Of a stretch of DNA of 64,000 bases, positions 42,558 through 51,793 are shown piece by piece. Origin of the DNA: CAXTSE01 sp964246985 (lineage in GTDB: Bacteria; Actinomycetota; Actinomycetes; Actinomycetales; Microbacteriaceae); the NCBI GenBank assembly GCA_964246985.1, contig CAXTSE010000002.1, forward strand, positions 177,667 to 241,666, given 5' to 3'. The position numbers and the translations under genes were made by a program. Position 1 is the stretch's first letter. The number at the start of each line of letters is the position of its first letter. Below the pieces are notes generated by a model. It was not told the DNA's origin. It searched no databases and saw only the letters and a program-made list of their open reading frames with translations.

Positions 42558-43861
42558 GCCCGACGACGCCGTCCGAGCAGGTGCCCGCGCAGGGCCAGGT
42601 CGAGTCCGAGCCGCTGGAGCCGGGTCAGGCGCCCGGCCAGCAGGCGGGGCCGACCGCCGAGGAGCCGCGCTGGCGCCTCGTCGCGAAGGAGATCGTCGGC
42701 GGCAACGCCGTCATCTCGATCCTCGCTGTGGTGGTCGCCCTCATCGTCGGCGCCATCTTCATCGCCATCTTCAACGAGGACGTGCAGGAGGCTGCCGGCT
42801 ACTTCTTCGCCTCGCCCGGCGCCACGTTCGCGGCGGCCTGGGACGCCATCTCGAGCGCGTACGGAGCGCTCTTCTCCGGCTCGATCTTCGGCAACGAGGG
42901 CGACCTGGTCGAGCGGCTGACGCCCCTCAGCTCGACCCTCTTCAACGCGACCTCGCTGATCGCGGCGGGGCTCGCGGTCGCGCTGGCCTTCCGCGTCGGC
43001 CTCTTCAACATCGGTGCGCGAGGCCAGATCATCGTCGCGGTGATCTTTTCGGGGGTCGTGTCGTTCCACTTCCCGCTTCCGGGTGCCCTCGCCGTCGTCG
43101 CCGCGATCATCGCCGGCATCATCGGCGGCGCGGTCTGGGGTGGGATCGTCGGCCTGCTGCGTGCCTACACGGGCGCGCACGAGGTGATCACGACGATCAT
43201 GCTCAACTACGTCGCGCTCAACCTCTTCATCTACCTGCTCAAGACGCCGGTGCTGCAGCAGGAGGGGCAGGTCAACCCCAAGTCGCCTCCCATCCCGACG
43301 GACGCCCGACTACCCCTGCTCTTCCCCGACCTCGGGTGGCGTGTCGACCTGGGCTTCATCATCGTCGTGCTGGCCACGGTCGGGGTGTGGTGGCTGCTCA
43401 ACCGCTCGAGCCTCGGATTCCAGTTCCGCGCCGTCGGTGAGAACCCCAACGCTGCGCGCGTCGCGGGCATCAACGTCAAGAACACCTACCTCTGGGTGAT
43501 GCTGATCTCGGGCGGCCTCGCGGGCCTCGCGGGCGTGCTCTTCCTGCACAGCCCGACGCAGGCGGGCAACGGTCTCTCGCCGACGTTCGACGCGGCGCGC
43601 CTCGGGTTCGATGCCATCACGGTCGCTCTCCTCGGACGCTCCCGGCCGTTCGGAGTGCTGTTCGCGGGGCTCCTCTTCGGCGCTCTGCGGGCCGGCAGCT
43701 TCGACATGCGCATCTTCGTCTCGATCGACCTCGTCGGCGTCATTCAGTCGATCATCGTGCTGCTCATCGCGGCGCCGCCTCTCGTGCGTGCGATCTTCTT
43801 CCTCCCCACGCCCACCGGGTACCGACTACGGCGCTCCAGCCGGAAGGTGGTGACCTCGTGA
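42554..43861 (+). CDS. nucleoside ABC importer permease 1
   Basis: A 435-residue permease of the BPD_transp_2 type with about ten helices. An extra ~50-residue Pro/Gln/Glu-rich N-terminus (SEQVPAQGQVESEPLEPGQA) precedes the first helix, and a long extracytoplasmic loop separates the first two helices. Family motifs: GLFNIGARGQIIVAV, AYTGAHEVITTIMLNYVALN and VGENPNAARVAGINVKNTYL. Pairs with permease 2, whose GTG overlaps its stop. Confidence 0.92.
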   Translation: MSPTTPSEQVPAQGQVESEPLEPGQAPGQQAGPTAEEPRWRLVAKEIVGGNAVISILAVVVALIVGAIFIAIFNEDVQEAAGYFFASPGATFAAAWDAISSAYGALFSGSIFGNEGDLVERLTPLSSTLFNATSLIAAGLAVALAFRVGLFNIGARGQIIVAVIFSGVVSFHFPLPGALAVVAAIIAGIIGGAVWGGIVGLLRAYTGAHEVITTIMLNYVALNLFIYLLKTPVLQQEGQVNPKSPPIPTDARLPLLFPDLGWRVDLGFIIVVLATVGVWWLLNRSSLGFQFRAVGENPNAARVAGINVKNTYLWVMLISGGLAGLAGVLFLHSPTQAGNGLSPTFDAARLGFDAITVALLGRSRPFGVLFAGLLFGALRAGSFDMRIFVSIDLVGVIQSIIVLLIAAPPLVRAIFFLPTPTGYRLRRSSRKVVTS

Positions 43862-45234
43862 CCACCACTGCCACGGCACCCGCGTCCTCACCGCTGCTCG
43901 CCACGGGCGAGCGCCGGCTCAGCAGGGCCGCACTGCTCAAGACGCCCGTCGCCTTCGGCGTGATCACCATCGCGATCGGGCTGCTGTGCACCGCCTTCGC
44001 GCGCCCCGGCGACAGCCCCTTCGTGCTCGCCACGGCGACCGACCTCTTCGCCCTGCCCGCGATCGTCGTCCCCGCGGTCGCCGCGGGCATCGTGCTGAGC
44101 ATCGTCATGGTGCTCGCGACCCTCGGGTCGGTGTGGTTCTCGGTGCGACGGAAGGCGACCCCGCTGTGGCTGGTCGTGGTCTTCGCGCTGGTCGCGCTGG
44201 CGGCGTTCCTCGTCTGGGCGTCGGCCGGTGCGGAGCGCGGCATCGTGATCCCGAGCCTGCTCGTCGGAGCGGTGAGCCTCAGCACGCCCCTCGTCTTCGG
44301 CGCCCTCGGCGGCGTGCTGTCAGAGCGCGCCGGCGTCGTCAACATCGCGATCGAGGGCCAGCTGCTCGGCGGCGCCTTCGTGTCGGCGATGGTCGCGTCG
44401 TCGCTGTCGATCCCGCTCGCAACCGCCCTCGGCGAGATGGACGCGGACGGCCGGCTCGTGCGCGACGGCACCGGCGGGCTGATCGCCTCGGTCATCGCGA
44501 TCATCGCGGCCGGCATCGCGGGCGTCGGGGTGTCCGCGCTGCTCGCCGTCTTCGGCATCCGCTACATCGTCGACCAGGTCATCGTCGGCGTCGTGCTCAA
44601 CGTGCTCGTCAGCGGCGTCACCGGGTTCCTCTACAGCGAGCTGCTCGCCAAGAACGCCGACGTGCTCAACAGCCCGCCGATCCTCGACAGGCTGCCGATC
44701 CCGTTCCTCAGCCAGATCCCGATCGTTGGGCCCGCGCTGTTCAACGGCACGCTCATCACCTACCTGATGTACCTCGCCGTGCCCGCCGTCTGGTTCGCCC
44801 TCTACAAGACCCGCTGGGGCCTTCGGGTACGGGCCGTCGGCGAGCACCCGAAGGCCGCCGACACGGTCGGCATCAACGTGAACCGCCGCCGCCTCACCAC
44901 CGTGCTGATCGCCGGTGCCGTCGCGGGCGCGGGCGGCGCGTTCTTCACCCTCGGGTCGACCGGCGGATTCACGAAGGAGGTCACGGCGGGCGCCGGCTTC
45001 ATCGCACTGGCCGCCGTCATCTTCGGGCGCTGGGATCCGATCCGGGCGACCCTCGCGGCCCTGCTCTTCGGCTTCGCGACGTACCTGCAGTACGCGCTCT
45101 CGTCGATCGGGTCGCCGGTGCCCGGCGAGCTGATGCGCATGGTCCCCTATCTCGCGACGGTGCTGGCGGTCGCCGGTCTCGTCGGGCAGTCGAAGGCTCC
45201 GGCCGCCGACGGCAAGCCGTACATCAAGTCCTAG
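43858..45234 (+). CDS. nucleoside ABC importer permease 2
   Basis: A 458-residue permease of the same family. Three N-terminal helices precede the core; LGGVLSERAGVVNIAIEGQL (about 140-159) is the diagnostic motif, and VGEHPKAADTVGINVNRRRL matches the equivalent loop in permease 1. Probably forms a heterodimer with it. cdd starts seven bases downstream, linking transport and catabolism. Confidence 0.92.
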   Translation: MTTTATAPASSPLLATGERRLSRAALLKTPVAFGVITIAIGLLCTAFARPGDSPFVLATATDLFALPAIVVPAVAAGIVLSIVMVLATLGSVWFSVRRKATPLWLVVVFALVALAAFLVWASAGAERGIVIPSLLVGAVSLSTPLVFGALGGVLSERAGVVNIAIEGQLLGGAFVSAMVASSLSIPLATALGEMDADGRLVRDGTGGLIASVIAIIAAGIAGVGVSALLAVFGIRYIVDQVIVGVVLNVLVSGVTGFLYSELLAKNADVLNSPPILDRLPIPFLSQIPIVGPALFNGTLITYLMYLAVPAVWFALYKTRWGLRVRAVGEHPKAADTVGINVNRRRLTTVLIAGAVAGAGGAFFTLGSTGGFTKEVTAGAGFIALAAVIFGRWDPIRATLAALLFGFATYLQYALSSIGSPVPGELMRMVPYLATVLAVAGLVGQSKAPAADGKPYIKS

Positions 45235-45241
45235 GAGGACC

Positions 45242-45675
45242 ATGTCTGCCACCGAGGGAGATGCCCCCATCGACTGGGATGCCCTGCGCGCCGTCGCGCG
45301 GGAGGCGCTCACGCACGCCTATGTGCCGTACTCCCACTTCCCCGTCGGGGTCGCGGCCATCGTCGACGACGGCCGCGTGCTCTCCGGCGCCAACGTCGAG
45401 AACGCCTCCTACGGCCTGACGCTCTGCGCCGAGTGCGCTCTGGTCTCGTCGCTGCACATGACCGGCGGCGGCAAGCTCGTCGCCTTCACCTGCGTCGACG
45501 GGCACGGCAATGCGCTCATGCCGTGCGGACGCTGCCGGCAGCTGCTCTTCGAGCACTCGGCCGAGGGCATGCTGCTCGAGACCGTCTCCGGCATCAAGAC
45601 CATCGACGAGGTGATCCCCGACGCGTTCGGGCCGCGCACGCTCGTCGAGTACACGGCCGTCGACGGGGCGCTCTG

Positions 45676-45676
<1 letters not shown>
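45242..45676 (+). CDS. cdd: cytidine deaminase
   Basis: A 144-residue zinc deaminase converting (deoxy)cytidine to (deoxy)uridine. The zinc and catalytic residues are in TLCAECALVSSLH (Cys-Ala-Glu form) and MPCGRCRQLLFE. The start follows AGGAGG closely. The stop overlaps the deoA ATG (TGATG), so the products pass directly to the phosphorylase. Confidence 0.97.
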
Positions 45677-46968
<1,292 letters not shown>

Positions 46969-47001
46969 GGCCTGCGCGCCGGTGATCGCTCCTCAGGGGG
47001 C

Positions 47002-47949
47002 TCAGAGGGCGGGGTCGCCGATGCGCTCCAGGGCATCCACCACGAGATTCCAGAACCGGGCGTGGTCGAGGTCGAAGGCCACCTGCGTCGTCACCTCGGG
47101 GCCGGCAGGGGCGCGCGTGTCGACCACGGTCATCCCGAGCGTCAGCCCGCCGCGCAGCTCGATGTCGATGGGCGCGCGCACGATCCGCATGATCGTCGGG
47201 TCGATCACGTAGGCGACGGCGCACGGATCGTGCACCGGCGGGTGGTCGAAGCCCTGCGCGTCCTTGTAGGTGTGGGCGAAGAACTCCATCAGCTCGCCGA
47301 CGAAGCGCGCGGGGCCGGTGCCGACCTCGGCGATCCTCGCCACGACGTCCGGAGTCGCGAGCGCCTCGTGCGTGACGTCGAGTCCGATCATGGTCACCAG
47401 CCACGGCTCGTTGAACACGATCGACGCGGCCTCCGGGTCGATCACGATGTTGAACTCGGATGTCGCGCTCCAGTTGCCGACGTGCGCGCCACCTCCCATG
47501 AGCACCACCTCGCGCACGCGCGGCACGATCCGCGGCTCGAGTCGGGCCGCAAGGGCGATGTTGGTGAGCGCACCCGTCGGCACGAGCGTCACAGTGCCTG
47601 GCTCGTGCGCCATGACCGTGTCGACGATGAACTGGGCCGCGTGCCGCTCGTCGAGCGAGATCCTCGGCTCAGGCAGAACGGGCCCGTCGAGGCCGGACTC
47701 GCCGTGAATGCTCTCTGCCGTCTCGATCTCGCGCACCAGCGGGCGGGCGGCACCGCGGGCGAACGGAACGCCGGTGATGCCGGCCACGCGAGCGACCGAC
47801 AGGGCGTTGCGCGTCACCTTCTCGATGGTCTGGTTGCCCATCACCGTGGTCACGCCGAGCAGCTCGATCTCGGGGCTGCCCCAGGCGAGCAGCAGGGCGA
47901 CCGCGTCGTCGTGGCCGGGGTCGCAGTCGAGGATGATCTTGGTCGGCAT
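47002..47949 (-). CDS. inosine-uridine-type nucleoside hydrolase
   Basis: A 315-residue hydrolase cleaving N-glycosidic bonds of ribonucleosides. The calcium-binding signature DCDPGHDDAVALLLAWG is at residues 8-24, the ribose site in NIVIDPEAASIVF, and the base-site region in DHPPVHDPCAVAYVIDP. It offers a hydrolytic route parallel to PNP/DeoA. TAGACT six bases upstream gives a leaderless start. Divergent from the adenosylhomocysteinase-like gene. Confidence 0.95.
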   Translation of the reverse strand: MPTKIILDCDPGHDDAVALLLAWGSPEIELLGVTTVMGNQTIEKVTRNALSVARVAGITGVPFARGAARPLVREIETAESIHGESGLDGPVLPEPRISLDERHAAQFIVDTVMAHEPGTVTLVPTGALTNIALAARLEPRIVPRVREVVLMGGGAHVGNWSATSEFNIVIDPEAASIVFNEPWLVTMIGLDVTHEALATPDVVARIAEVGTGPARFVGELMEFFAHTYKDAQGFDHPPVHDPCAVAYVIDPTIMRIVRAPIDIELRGGLTLGMTVVDTRAPAGPEVTTQVAFDLDHARFWNLVVDALERIGDPAL

Positions 47950-47955
47950 CCGGCC

Positions 47956-47998
47956 AGTCTAGCCCTGCGTATATGAAAGTCGCGTACGCATATGAAAG
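47956..47998. promoter_or_regulatory. divergent control region with ATATGAAAG direct repeats
   Basis: Minus-strand TAGACT (47956-47961) is the hydrolase -10. Two identical ATATGAAAG boxes (47971-47979 and 47990-47998) are 19 bases apart, with the palindrome GCGTACGC (47982-47989) between them. A repressor such as the nearby IclR could bind here and control both directions. Confidence 0.5.
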
Positions 47999-48008
47999 AC
48001 TGCGGCAC

Positions 48009-49202
48009 ATGACGAACGACGACCTGGCCGCTCGCGGCGCCGCACGCATCGACTGGATCCGCTCCCGCATGCCGCTGCTCGCCCACGCGCGCGCCGCGCT
48101 CGCCGAGAGCCAGCCGTTCGCCGGCCGCACCATCGGCATGAGCCTCCACCTCGAGCCGAAGACCGCCGTGCTGCTCGAGACCCTGCAGGCGGGCGGCGCG
48201 CAGATCGTCGCCACCGGAAACCACGGCTCCACCCAGGACGACGTCGTCGCGCACCTGCGCTCCACCGGCATGACCGTCTTCGGCCGTCGCGACGACACCC
48301 TCGGCGAGCACCACGGCAACGTGGCCGCCGTGCTCGATGCGGGGTTCGACATCCTGCTCGACAACGGGGCGGATCTCGCGGCCGGCCTGGTCGCGAGAGG
48401 CGAGACCGGCCGGGTCATCGGCGGCACGGAAGAGACCACGTCGGGCGGAGACCGCCTGCGCGGTGAGCTCGCCGGCGCCATCCCGTTCCCCGTCATCGTC
48501 ATCAACGACTCGCTGCTGAAGGCGATCGGCGAGAACAAGCACGCGGTCGGTCAGTCGGTGGTCGAGAGCTTCATGCGCATCACCAACCTCATGGTGCCCG
48601 GCCGTCGATTCGTCGTCGTCGGCTACGGCTGGTGCGGTCGGGGCGTGGCGCAGTACCTGCGCGCATTGGGCGGCAAGGTCGCGGTCGTCGAGATCGACGA
48701 GCTGAAGGCGTTCGAGGCGGCGCTCGACGGATTCCGGGTCGGCCCGCTCGAGAGCGTCACCGGGTGGGGCGAGGTCTTCATCACGGCGACGGGGCACGCC
48801 GACATCCTCACCGCGCCGTTCTTCGAGTCCGTCCCCGACGGCGCCGTGCTCGCCAACTGTGGGCACTTCCCGTGGGAGATCGACGTGCCGGCCCTGCGCT
48901 CGGCGGCCATCGCATCCCACCGGCTCGACGACGCCCTCGAGAACCTCGAGCTGCCGGGTGGCCGGACGGTCACCCTGATCGCCGACGGCCGCATGATGAA
49001 CCTCGCCGGCCGCGAGCCGAAGGGCAACTCGCTCGAGTCGATGGACCTCGGATTCCTGCTGCAGACCCTGTCGCTCGAGCGGGTGGCGACTGACGCCGCT
49101 CGTGGCGGCGGGGGACTCCGCGCCGGAGCTCAGCCCGTGCCCGACGACATCGACCGCGACATCGCACGCCGGATGCTGGCGGCGATGGGCGCCGACCGGT
49201 GA
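48009..49202 (+). CDS. adenosylhomocysteinase-like protein
   Basis: A 397-residue SAHH-superfamily protein. Conserved parts: substrate His in GMSLHLEPKTAVL, GNHGSTQDDVVAHL, LLDNGADL, GGTEETTSGGDRL, INDSLLK, the NAD site VVVGYGWCGRGVAQYLR, and NCGHFPWEID. Different from standard SAHH: FDN becomes GEN after the catalytic Lys, the Trp-Lys-Gly segment is missing, and the C-terminal KYRY-type NAD-contact tail is absent. Set in a nucleoside salvage cluster beside adenosine deaminase, it might act on S-inosylhomocysteine or another nucleoside thioether. Start chosen at ATG 48009; ATG 47973 would read through the upstream repeats. Confidence 0.8.
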   Translation: MTNDDLAARGAARIDWIRSRMPLLAHARAALAESQPFAGRTIGMSLHLEPKTAVLLETLQAGGAQIVATGNHGSTQDDVVAHLRSTGMTVFGRRDDTLGEHHGNVAAVLDAGFDILLDNGADLAAGLVARGETGRVIGGTEETTSGGDRLRGELAGAIPFPVIVINDSLLKAIGENKHAVGQSVVESFMRITNLMVPGRRFVVVGYGWCGRGVAQYLRALGGKVAVVEIDELKAFEAALDGFRVGPLESVTGWGEVFITATGHADILTAPFFESVPDGAVLANCGHFPWEIDVPALRSAAIASHRLDDALENLELPGGRTVTLIADGRMMNLAGREPKGNSLESMDLGFLLQTLSLERVATDAARGGGGLRAGAQPVPDDIDRDIARRMLAAMGADR

Positions 49203-49927
49203 GCGCGGTGGTCGACCCGGCCGAGCCGGTCGACCCGGCAGACCCGGCCGCGCCGGCCACGCCTGCCGAGACCCGCTACTCGGTCCCCGCTCTCGACAAG
49301 GCGTTCGACGTGCTCGAGCTGCTGGCAGACCGGTCGGACGGGCTCAGTCAGACCGAGATCGCCGAGCTGACGGGGCGGAGCGTCGGCCAGGTGTTCCGGG
49401 TTCTGACCACGCTCGAGGCGCGCGGCTGGCTGGTGCGAGACGCATCCAGCGGCCTGTACTCGTTCGGCATGGCGGCATTCGATCTCGCCCACCGGCACCC
49501 GCCGCTGCGCGGGCTCGTCGCCGCGGCGGCCCCGGCGATGCGCGCGCTCTCGGCCGAGGTGCGCCAGTCGTGCAACCTCAGCGTGCTCGACATGGGGTCC
49601 GTGCGGGTGATCGCCCAGGTCGAGAGCCCCGCCGACTTCGGCTGGGGCGTGCGCGTCGGCGCCCTCTTCGACCTCGACAGCGCCACCGGCACCGCGTTCA
49701 CGACGGGCGAGGTCGTGACTCGCGCGGACACCCGGCAGGCCGGCGTGACCGACGTGGCCGCCCCGATCCTGGGTCGAGGCGGCGCGGTGCGGGCTGTCCT
49801 GACGGTGCCCTATGTGGCCACCAGCTTCAGCGGCATCGACGCCGCAGCGGTGCGCGGACGGGCCGCGGCCGCGGCCGGTGAGATCGCCGAGAAGGTCACG
49901 GTCGGTTCTCAGCCCGCCAGACGATAA
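49199..49927 (+). CDS. IclR-family regulator with shortened effector domain
   Basis: A 242-residue regulator. An acidic, Pro-rich leader (about 25 residues) precedes the winged helix (ALDKAFDVLELLADRSDGLS, then EIAELTGRSVGQVFRVLTTL). The IclR effector domain follows, but between GTAFTTGE and VTDVAAPILGRGGAV roughly 40 residues normally present are missing. It is still open-frame, so this is a deletion in the protein, not a frameshift. The GTG start overlaps the preceding gene. It probably controls the salvage genes, perhaps through the ATATGAAAG boxes. Confidence 0.85.
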   Translation: MSAVVDPAEPVDPADPAAPATPAETRYSVPALDKAFDVLELLADRSDGLSQTEIAELTGRSVGQVFRVLTTLEARGWLVRDASSGLYSFGMAAFDLAHRHPPLRGLVAAAAPAMRALSAEVRQSCNLSVLDMGSVRVIAQVESPADFGWGVRVGALFDLDSATGTAFTTGEVVTRADTRQAGVTDVAAPILGRGGAVRAVLTVPYVATSFSGIDAAAVRGRAAAAAGEIAEKVTVGSQPARR

Positions 49928-49930
49928 ATT
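49925..49930 (+). promoter_or_regulatory. -10 box of leaderless add promoter
   Basis: TAAATT, six bases (GGTCGC), then ATG 49937; it overlaps the iclR stop. Confidence 0.5.
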
Positions 49931-49936
49931 GGTCGC

Positions 49937-51055
49937 ATGAGCGACGCTGCCGAGTTCGCGCTTCCGGGCAGCCGGGTGCCGATCCGAGACCTTCCGAAGA
50001 TCTCCCTCCACGACCACCTGGATGGCGGGCTCCGGCCGCAGACCATCATCGACCTGGCACAGCCACTCGGCATCGAGCTGCCCGCGACCGACGCGACCGC
50101 GCTCGGCGAATGGTTCGCGGCCCAGTCCGACAGCGGCTCGCTCGTCGAGTACCTGAAGACGTTCGACGTCACCCTCTCTGTCATGCAGACCCGCGAGGGC
50201 CTCGTGCGCGTCGCGCGCGACTTCGTCGAGGACCTCGCCGCCGACGGCGTGATCTACGGCGAGATCCGCTGGGCGCCCGAGCAGCACCTCCAGCGCGGTC
50301 TCACCATGGACGAGGCCGTCGAGGCCGTCCAGCAGGGCATCGACGAGGCGATCGAGGTCATCGAGGCCGACGGCGGCTGGATCCGCGTGGGTCAGCTCGT
50401 CAGCGTCATGCGCCACCTGGGCGACGGCGTGAACATCGCCGAGCTCGCGCTGCGTCACCGCGACCGCGGCGTGGTCGGGTTCGACGCCGCCGGTCCCGAG
50501 GCGGGCTTCCCCGCGTCGCTGCAGAGTCCCGCGTTCGACCTCCTGCAGCGCGAGTGGTTCCCGGCGACCGTGCACGCGGGCGAGGCCGACGGCCTCGAGA
50601 GCATCCGCGGCGCGATCATCGACGGGCACGCCCTGCGCCTCGGCCACGGCGTGCGCATCGCCGAGGACATCACGCTCGAGGACGAGGACGACGAGAAGCA
50701 GCTCGTCACCCTCGGTCCGCTCGCGCAGTGGGTCAAGGACCGCGGCATCACGCTCGAGTGCAGCCCGAGCTCGAACCTGCAGACCGGCGCGTTCGCGGCC
50801 TGGGGCGACGAGATGAGCGACCACCCCTTCGACATGCTCTACCAGCTCGGCTTCAAGGTTACGGTCAACACCGACAACCGCCTGATGAGCGCCACCACGC
50901 TGACCCGCGAGATCGGCATCATCGCCGAGACGTTCGGCTACGACGCCGACGACATCCTCGCCTTCCAGCTCAACGCGGCCGAGTCGGCCTTCCTGCCCCT
51001 CGAGGACCGCGAGGAGCTCATCGAGCGCCTCGGAAACGGGTTCGGGCTCAGCTGA
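49937..51055 (+). CDS. add: adenosine deaminase
   Basis: A 372-residue zinc deaminase converting (deoxy)adenosine to (deoxy)inosine. Metal and catalytic motifs: SLHDHLDGG (His-x-His), TVHAGEADG (His and Glu), HGVRIAED, SPSSNLQTG and VNTDNRLMS (metal Asp). The product would be split by PNP or the hydrolase. The stop overlaps the ATG of the EIIA-like gene (TGATG). Confidence 0.97.
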   Translation: MSDAAEFALPGSRVPIRDLPKISLHDHLDGGLRPQTIIDLAQPLGIELPATDATALGEWFAAQSDSGSLVEYLKTFDVTLSVMQTREGLVRVARDFVEDLAADGVIYGEIRWAPEQHLQRGLTMDEAVEAVQQGIDEAIEVIEADGGWIRVGQLVSVMRHLGDGVNIAELALRHRDRGVVGFDAAGPEAGFPASLQSPAFDLLQREWFPATVHAGEADGLESIRGAIIDGHALRLGHGVRIAEDITLEDEDDEKQLVTLGPLAQWVKDRGITLECSPSSNLQTGAFAAWGDEMSDHPFDMLYQLGFKVTVNTDNRLMSATTLTREIGIIAETFGYDADDILAFQLNAAESAFLPLEDREELIERLGNGFGLS

Positions 51056-51510
51056 TGTCCCTCCCACCCCTCCCGGATGCGGCGGTGCAGCTCGCCGCCG
51101 TGGCGAGCGACTGGCGGCACGCCGTCACGCTCTCCAACGAGGGGCTGGAGCGCGCCGGGGCGACCCGTCCCGGCTACGCGGTCGAGATGATCCGCATGAT
51201 CGTCGAGAACGGGCCGTACGTCGTCATCGCGCCGGGGCTCGCCCTGGCGCACGCGCGTCCGGGGCCGGATGTGCTGGCCGACGGCATCTCGGTCGTCACG
51301 CTGCAGACTCCGGTCGCCTTCGGGCACCCGCACAACGATCCGGTTCACGTGGTGCTGGGTCTGGCCGTGGCATCCGCCCATCACCTGCTCATCGTCGGCG
51401 CGATCGCGAACGTCTTCAACGACTCGGATGCGGTGTCGCGCCTCGCTGCGGCGACCTCCCCCGACGAGGTGCGCGGGATCCTCGGCGCGACCGCGGACGC
51501 CGCGGCATGA
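51055..51510 (+). CDS. PTS EIIA component, ascorbate/fructose-mannitol type
   Basis: A 151-residue EIIA domain. The phosphorylated His is in IAPGLALAHARPG (about residue 64), preceded by the helix YAVEMIRMIVENGPYVV, as in UlaC-like EIIA proteins. It would take phosphate from HPr and pass it to the EIIB encoded eleven bases downstream. No EIIC permease is present, so transport by this pair alone is not possible; a regulatory role or a distant permease is more likely. Confidence 0.88.
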   Translation: MSLPPLPDAAVQLAAVASDWRHAVTLSNEGLERAGATRPGYAVEMIRMIVENGPYVVIAPGLALAHARPGPDVLADGISVVTLQTPVAFGHPHNDPVHVVLGLAVASAHHLLIVGAIANVFNDSDAVSRLAAATSPDEVRGILGATADAAA

Positions 51511-51520
51511 CGGCCGCCTC

Positions 51521-51793
51521 GTGAAGATCGTCGCGATCTGCGGCGCCGGCATCGGCACGAGCGGGATCCTCAAGGTGAACGCCGAGCGCGTGCTGCAGCG
51601 ACTCGGCATCGATGCGACGGTCGTCGCCACCGACCTCGACGCGCTCCACGCGGAGGCCGATGACGCGCAGGTCATCCTGACCTCGCCGGAGTTCGTCGCG
51701 GCGATCGGCGCCACGACCTCCGACGTCGTCGTGATCGAGAACTACTTCGACACCGCCGAGCTCACCGAGAAGCTCGAGCGCGCGCTGGGCTAG
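51521..51793 (+). CDS. PTS EIIB component, ascorbate (UlaB) type
   Basis: A 90-residue EIIB. The phosphorylated Cys is in AICGAGIGTSGILKVNAE (about residue 7), the P-loop-like signature of lactose/ascorbate EIIB proteins. It starts at GTG. Its stop overlaps the stop of the opposite gene through the shared CTAG. Partner of the EIIA immediately before it. Confidence 0.88.
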   Translation: MKIVAICGAGIGTSGILKVNAERVLQRLGIDATVVATDLDALHAEADDAQVILTSPEFVAAIGATTSDVVVIENYFDTAELTEKLERALG

